A stretch of DNA of 28,180 nt from CALCMJ01 sp964475415 (lineage in GTDB: Bacteria; Bacteroidota; Bacteroidia; Chitinophagales; Saprospiraceae), in the NCBI GenBank assembly GCA_964475415.1, contig CAYYWZ010000052.1, positions 1 through 28,180 on the forward strand, given 5' to 3'. The position numbers and the translations under genes were made by a program. The notes below the pieces were generated by a model. It had not been told where the DNA came from. It saw only the letters and a program-made list of their open reading frames with translations, and searched no databases. Positions 23,591-28,180 of this stretch are shown here, piece by piece (the stretch's first letter is position 1; each line of letters begins with the position of its first letter).

Positions 23591-26500
23591 AGTTCTGATG
23601 CCATTTGATAAAATTGATCAACTTGTGCAGGGGTCATCCTCGGTGCATCTTGCAAGGCTTGGGTAGAGAAGCTACTTGGTATACTTGAATCTAAATTGTG
23701 CCATGTTATTTGTTGAATTATACTCCGTGCATCATCAACATCAATTTCAAAGTCTTTCATTCCATAAATATTTGTAGGAGTAACATCCATAATGATTTCC
23801 CGCTCTAACTCAACTCTGTAGTTTGGCGGTTTCAATTTCGTTGACCCTAAATTTGCAGGCTGGTATAATAGTAACTTCCCAGATCCACCAAATTCTGTTC
23901 TTGCCTCTATCCCAAAAATTGTAGCTACAATTGGATCAGATGATGTTGATGTACCATTAGCGATTGTATTAGGATTTCCAGGATAAGGTACACCGTTTGC
24001 ATCTACATTAGTTCCTCTAAAGAATTTATTTAGTCCTTTCGCCTCTAAATCAGAAACCCTGTGAACACTTCGAACATTCGTTAAAACATCAATTAATTGT
24101 GATGTATTTGTTATTGAAGGAATATCATCGAATATCTTAATAGATGTAAGGAATGCCTCTTTGTCAAGTAAAGAAGGATGTAAATCAACATCGTTTAAAA
24201 CAGATTTGAACTCGTCAATTCGAGACGGATATTTAGCAAAAAATCCATCGATCGCTTCTAAATTATTAATCTTTGATCTAAATGCAGTATTGGCTCCAGG
24301 TACATCATCAAGCACCTTCCACACATTAACCGATATCTCCTCACTATCAAATTTCTTTAATATATCTTGATTATCAGCTGCAAAATCAATATCAAAATCT
24401 CGTCTAAGTTTTACTAATTTATCAGGATCTGGTTCTAATGCATTTAATTTGTCTTTTTGATTGTTAAAAATATTACTAATCGTATTCTTGGTAACAAGTA
24501 GTCCTTCATTTACATCAGCAGCTTTTCCAGTTTTAGTTCCTGTTTTTATTTTATTACTAGGAATAAAAAACTGGGCTATAAAAAAAACTATCTTTCCCTT
24601 ATCGTATAAACATTCTTGATAAGTCAATGGAACAGGCGGTCCAAATATTTCAGGAACAAATCCTGGATAATTTGTTATATTATTATTAGGCCAAAAAATA
24701 CACCTAAGCTTATTTCTTACAATAGTATCAAATGGTGCATCAGGGTCTAATAACAGCATAGAAATCTCATTCCATTCTGTGTTAGAAAAATATTCATTCC
24801 AACTAGCTATCCCAGTGGTTATATCAGAGACTAAATCCTCTAGAACATATTTTGCTATTAGGTGAACAGTAGCGACAATCTGTTTTCGCATGTTGCCATA
24901 TTGCTCACATTTTTCAACATCTCGGAAAAAGATAAAATTATGATGATCACAGTACCCCCAAGGAGTAAATAATGAATATCCTATATCTTCTAAAAGAAGT
25001 AAACCATACAATTCCTCCCATGCTCCATCAATCAATCCACTACCAAAGGGGATTAAAATATTTTGAGAGTTTTCCCAAGCTGATTTAGGTATAATTCCTT
25101 TCGTTAAATCTACCTGTAAATCTTCAAACTTATCCTCCATGAGAGTTATCATAGTCTTTAGGTCGTCGAATGCAACTACTTCATCAATCCCAAGTTTTTG
25201 GATTATGTAATCCATTTTAGATATAACAACTCCAGAAAACACAATACTTTTCCATTGACCTCCTACTCCTGGTAAGTATTGATCTACAAAGTTTTTAAAG
25301 CAATTTGCTAAATTTTCAAAAGTGATTTCAGGGTCACCTAAGTCATTATATATCTCTGATACTCTCTTTATTTCTGCAATATTGATTCCATAATTTTCAT
25401 TATTTGATCTTACTTTTACATATAATATATCATCAACATTTTCCTCTTCTTTATCTAATGCAAATACTGAAATATTTGATCCAGAATTAGAGTAGTTCAG
25501 AAATTCTTCAATGCTTAAACCACTTTCTCCACATACTTGGTGAGTAATAAAGTTTACAGCTACAACTTCATCTGACATCAAATCACTGGACGTTTCTACA
25601 AGATCTAATATGGTATAACTTTCTCCACCTTTATAAGAGAAGAGTCCTCCATCTGTATTATCTACTGTAACACCTAGAGAAATTAGCTTTGTATCATCCT
25701 CTTCCTCATTCTCTTTTATTTCAGGTAATTCGGATAAAGTTCCAGGTATTGCTAAGTATCCATTTTCTAATAAAATCTCTTCTATTGACTCGGGATTATA
25801 AGGCTTCACCTCAACTGATGATTCATAAGTACATCCATTCTCTTCAGTTACTGTAACTTTATAATTTCCAACTGACTGAACAGTTATACTCTCTCCTGTT
25901 TGTCCAGTATCCCATAAATAACTTGCATATTCTCCTTCTACTTGCAATACCATCTGAGCCCCGCATAGAACAGGGGCACTTGGAAGAAATACTATCGGAT
26001 TAGCATTACATGGATCATCATTATCTCCGTCTTCATTATTAGGGATCCCATCTCCATCATCGTCTTCATCATTCTCTTTACAATCAGGTATACCATCCCC
26101 GTCTATATCACCCATATTATTAAAAGGATCACAAATATCACCTATTCCATCACCATCTACATCTGCCTGCTCAGGATTAAATTGATCATTACAATTATCA
26201 AGATTATCTGGAATACAATCTCCATCTAAATCAAAATCTACATGAGCTGTGGGGCAAGGATCTACATCATCGGGAATGCCATCATCATCCGTATCCCCAT
26301 CGGGATCATCACAAACGTCCCCTATGCCATCTCCATCTGCATCATCTTGATTAGGATTAACAACGTAGGGACAGTTATCTACACTATCACAGATACCATC
26401 TGCATCACTATCTACATTATTAGCAGAATGTGGGCAGTCATCGTACTCATCTGGCAATCCATCATCATCCGCATCTCCGTCATCACAAATATCACCTATA

Positions 26501-27933
26501 CCATCACCGTCTGTATCTGCTTGATCACTGTTCGCATTATTAGGACAATTATCTAGGTGGTCACATACGCCATCGTGATCACTATCGTTTAGTTGATCAG
26601 GATTATATGAATTGGGACAGTTATCTACACTATCTAATATACCATCATCATCTGTATCACAGGTTCCATCATCTTCTACTATATATTGTGTAGTTATCTG
26701 TTCTATAATATTACCTTGATCATCAGATATAGTGGTTATTATTGTAGTATTCTCTGTAATAAGAATCGGAGTATTGGGATCCGCAGCACCATCTGGAAAA
26801 AGATCAGAAGGACCCCACGACTCGCAATCATCTTCTTGTAATGGGAAAAAAGTAAATTCAGTGTAGGGACATATTGTTACTGTCTCAATTATAGAGTTAG
26901 AAATAGAAGTTTGACATTTTCCAGAACAGCCAACTCCATCTACAACTCGTATTGTATAGTCTCCTGGACTCAGGTCGCTAAAAGTAACAGGTGATGTATA
27001 ATAGGTTTGAGATAGTCCATTTATTGATATACTCAGTGGGAATAATGCTTCTTCTGTTACGGCAACTTCTATTATTCCTCCTGAACCATTAGTTGCGTTT
27101 TGTATAACAGTACATGCCAGGTCAAATCCGTTTAATGCTGCCGCATTTTGCTGTATGGCATAAAATATGTTCTGATTTAGATTTCCATTCGTCAGACCTA
27201 AGGAAGGATTAACAGACATTGTATAATTAACGCTTGATAACCAATTGATTCCTTTAGCGAATACAACACTTTTATTTTCAATAGAATTAAAATCTATACT
27301 ACTACCCGATAAATTAATATAAGATGGATTTACATCATCATTGTAAGTACAGCTTCCCCAGCTTAGAGAGGATATTGTAAGCTCTGAAGGATCCTTGACA
27401 ATAAGGGCATCACTGGATGAATTAAGCGAAATATATTGATTCCAACTCGCTTCTTCTATCCTGTTAGCAGAACATCGATAGGAGCGAGAATCTACAGAAG
27501 GACAAATACTATTCTTTATGATATAATCATTACTAAAAGGTACTAGATACCTGCGGATATTCTTATTATCTACAACTCTTATCTCATTAGACCTCCCACT
27601 AATTACTTCAGCAGAATCATCATAAATAACAATGATAGAACCACTTCTTATATTCTGGAAAAAACTACCTAATTTAATATGTCCACGAGTAGAACAACTC
27701 GATGAAAAATTATTATTATCATCTATTATATATCCTTCTAAATTTACGGTGCTAGCATTATTCCCAGAACCATTGACACCAAGTTCTATAAAGGCGTTAT
27801 CATCTGTCCCAAAATATATTTCATTGACAAATACTTCATTTAGACTTGTTGCGCATTGAGAATACACAAATGAAAATGAAAACACTAATAAAAATAATGT
27901 ATAGAAGAAATTGGAGAAACTTCTGCTGCTCAT
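23587..27933 (-). CDS. Secreted polymorphic toxin-like protein with C-terminal ADP-ribosyltransferase domain
   Basis: A 1448-residue modular protein. After a signal peptide (hydrophobic residues 7-23) come a lamin-tail-like domain (about 28-115, 'FVNEIYFGTDDNAFIELGV' and 'VNLEGYIID'), an SprB-like repeat (about 280-345), a Ca-binding thrombospondin type 3 stalk (about 418-640, many 'DNCP' and 'DTDGDGIGD' units), another Ig-like repeat (about 650-713, 'YLWDTGQTGESITV') and a unique, mostly helical region (714-1290). The last part reads 'LNKFFRGTN' (Arg1306), 'NGTSTSSDPIVATIF' (Ser1329-Thr-Ser) and 'VELEREIIMDVTP' (Glu1377-x-Glu1379), the R, STS and ExE elements of R-S-E class ADP-ribosyltransferases. 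There is no T9SS sorting domain; the toxin domain occupies the end, as in polymorphic toxins. A partner gene overlaps by 4 nt. Toxicity and delivery route are inference. Confidence 0.8.
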   Translation of the reverse strand: MSSRSFSNFFYTLFLLVFSFSFVYSQCATSLNEVFVNEIYFGTDDNAFIELGVNGSGNNASTVNLEGYIIDDNNNFSSSCSTRGHIKLGSFFQNIRSGSIIVIYDDSAEVISGRSNEIRVVDNKNIRRYLVPFSNDYIIKNSICPSVDSRSYRCSANRIEEASWNQYISLNSSSDALIVKDPSELTISSLSWGSCTYNDDVNPSYINLSGSSIDFNSIENKSVVFAKGINWLSSVNYTMSVNPSLGLTNGNLNQNIFYAIQQNAAALNGFDLACTVIQNATNGSGGIIEVAVTEEALFPLSISINGLSQTYYTSPVTFSDLSPGDYTIRVVDGVGCSGKCQTSISNSIIETVTICPYTEFTFFPLQEDDCESWGPSDLFPDGAADPNTPILITENTTIITTISDDQGNIIEQITTQYIVEDDGTCDTDDDGILDSVDNCPNSYNPDQLNDSDHDGVCDHLDNCPNNANSDQADTDGDGIGDICDDGDADDDGLPDEYDDCPHSANNVDSDADGICDSVDNCPYVVNPNQDDADGDGIGDVCDDPDGDTDDDGIPDDVDPCPTAHVDFDLDGDCIPDNLDNCNDQFNPEQADVDGDGIGDICDPFNNMGDIDGDGIPDCKENDEDDDGDGIPNNEDGDNDDPCNANPIVFLPSAPVLCGAQMVLQVEGEYASYLWDTGQTGESITVQSVGNYKVTVTEENGCTYESSVEVKPYNPESIEEILLENGYLAIPGTLSELPEIKENEEEDDTKLISLGVTVDNTDGGLFSYKGGESYTILDLVETSSDLMSDEVVAVNFITHQVCGESGLSIEEFLNYSNSGSNISVFALDKEEENVDDILYVKVRSNNENYGINIAEIKRVSEIYNDLGDPEITFENLANCFKNFVDQYLPGVGGQWKSIVFSGVVISKMDYIIQKLGIDEVVAFDDLKTMITLMEDKFEDLQVDLTKGIIPKSAWENSQNILIPFGSGLIDGAWEELYGLLLLEDIGYSLFTPWGYCDHHNFIFFRDVEKCEQYGNMRKQIVATVHLIAKYVLEDLVSDITTGIASWNEYFSNTEWNEISMLLLDPDAPFDTIVRNKLRCIFWPNNNITNYPGFVPEIFGPPVPLTYQECLYDKGKIVFFIAQFFIPSNKIKTGTKTGKAADVNEGLLVTKNTISNIFNNQKDKLNALEPDPDKLVKLRRDFDIDFAADNQDILKKFDSEEISVNVWKVLDDVPGANTAFRSKINNLEAIDGFFAKYPSRIDEFKSVLNDVDLHPSLLDKEAFLTSIKIFDDIPSITNTSQLIDVLTNVRSVHRVSDLEAKGLNKFFRGTNVDANGVPYPGNPNTIANGTSTSSDPIVATIFGIEARTEFGGSGKLLLYQPANLGSTKLKPPNYRVELEREIIMDVTPTNIYGMKDFEIDVDDARSIIQQITWHNLDSSIPSSFSTQALQDAPRMTPAQVDQFYQMASEL

Positions 27934-28180
27934 AATGAAAATTTTAAATTCTATAATAAATGAATGATATAATTAAATGTATAAATATTTATTATATACT
28001 ACGTAATCCATTTATGGTATTTTTTATAATTAATTTATTATATATGAGATTATTATATATGTATATAAATATTAATACTTACCACATATACTTAATTATA
28101 CAAGATGAATAACAATGGAGGATAAATCTTCCCGCATGAGGAACTTGTAAGAAAGCGACCGTTCTCCTACCTTAATGTAC
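27934..28180. other. AT-rich region upstream of the toxin-like gene
   Basis: About 150 nt directly upstream of the start codon are extremely AT-rich, with overlapping TATATA and AATTAATT tracts, and would be the promoter region of the toxin operon. I see no convincing TAnnTTTG box. Composition changes sharply to a more balanced one after about 28100. A minus-strand frame stays open there from the window edge to a TAA at 28096, too short to judge. Confidence 0.35.

Noticed and set aside
26030..26690. Strongly periodic DNA that could be taken for a tandem-repeat array or CRISPR-like locus, plus a 104-codon plus-strand Ile-rich frame inside it
   Set aside because: The periodicity comes from coding thrombospondin type 3 repeats (Asp-rich, DNCP units) of the minus-strand toxin-like protein; unit lengths vary and there are no spacers. 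The plus-strand frame is its complement shadow.
28096..28180. A minus-strand frame open from the window edge ('VGERSLSYKFLMREDLSS') to TAA at 28096
   Set aside because: Only 27 codons are visible, no family is recognised, and this length is plausible by chance.

Overview
The window looks like a low-GC chromosome segment from a member of the Bacteroidota. The signs are a type IX secretion (T9SS) type A C-terminal sorting domain, SprB-type repeats, thrombospondin type 3 repeats, many short-lipobox lipoproteins, one TAnnTTTG-like promoter box and dispersed 'GTCATTCCGA...GGAGAAAT' intergenic repeats. The mix of surface proteins would suit Saprospiria or a relative, but this rank is inference. There are no rRNAs, integrases or CRISPR arrays.

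Left part (1-11.7 kb), metabolic and well kept. On the minus strand are a DinB-like protein, a secreted M43 (pappalysin-like) metalloprotease and a DUF1684 lipoprotein. Divergent from these is a tightly overlapping plus-strand operon: DUF2891 lipoprotein, NRAMP-like transporter, pxpA, pxpB, pxpC. Its last three genes encode the prokaryotic ATP-dependent 5-oxoprolinase. The NRAMP-like protein has lost the side chains that bind metal in true NRAMPs, so it may carry 5-oxoproline or another organic solute. Next come an enoyl-CoA hydratase and a flavin-binding split-barrel protein (one operon), and a convergent secreted amidohydrolase.

Middle (11.7-19.5 kb), a decaying region. It holds an intergenic repeat island, tRNA-Val(GAC), and a minus-strand operon of membrane proteins around a seven-bladed FG-GAP/ASPIC protein. 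The two distal genes of that operon are broken, one by a frameshift in an 8-T run and one by a nonsense codon. A dead IS30 transposase fragment (amber codon at a conserved Trp) and a dead IS4-family transposase (nonsense codon plus internal deletion) flank an exonuclease/endonuclease/phosphatase-family membrane protein. Beside the IS4 remnant lies a ghost of a T9SS gene end joined to a lipoprotein start, with the same 8-nt overlap as the intact pair about 1.8 kb away. A GT2 glycosyltransferase and a second repeat island follow.

Right part (19.5-28.2 kb), secreted proteins, all on the minus strand. A 1448-aa multidomain protein (lamin-tail-like, SprB-like, TSP3 stalk, pretoxin region) ends in what I read as an ADP-ribosyltransferase toxin domain with an R-S-E triad. 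Overlapping it by 4 nt is a 250-aa protein that looks like two EF-Tu-domain-II-like barrels, the candidate immunity protein. Downstream are a 902-aa SprB-repeat T9SS protein and a small lipoprotein. This toxin/partner pair is the most interesting unit in the window, followed by the 5-oxoprolinase operon with its altered NRAMP-like transporter.
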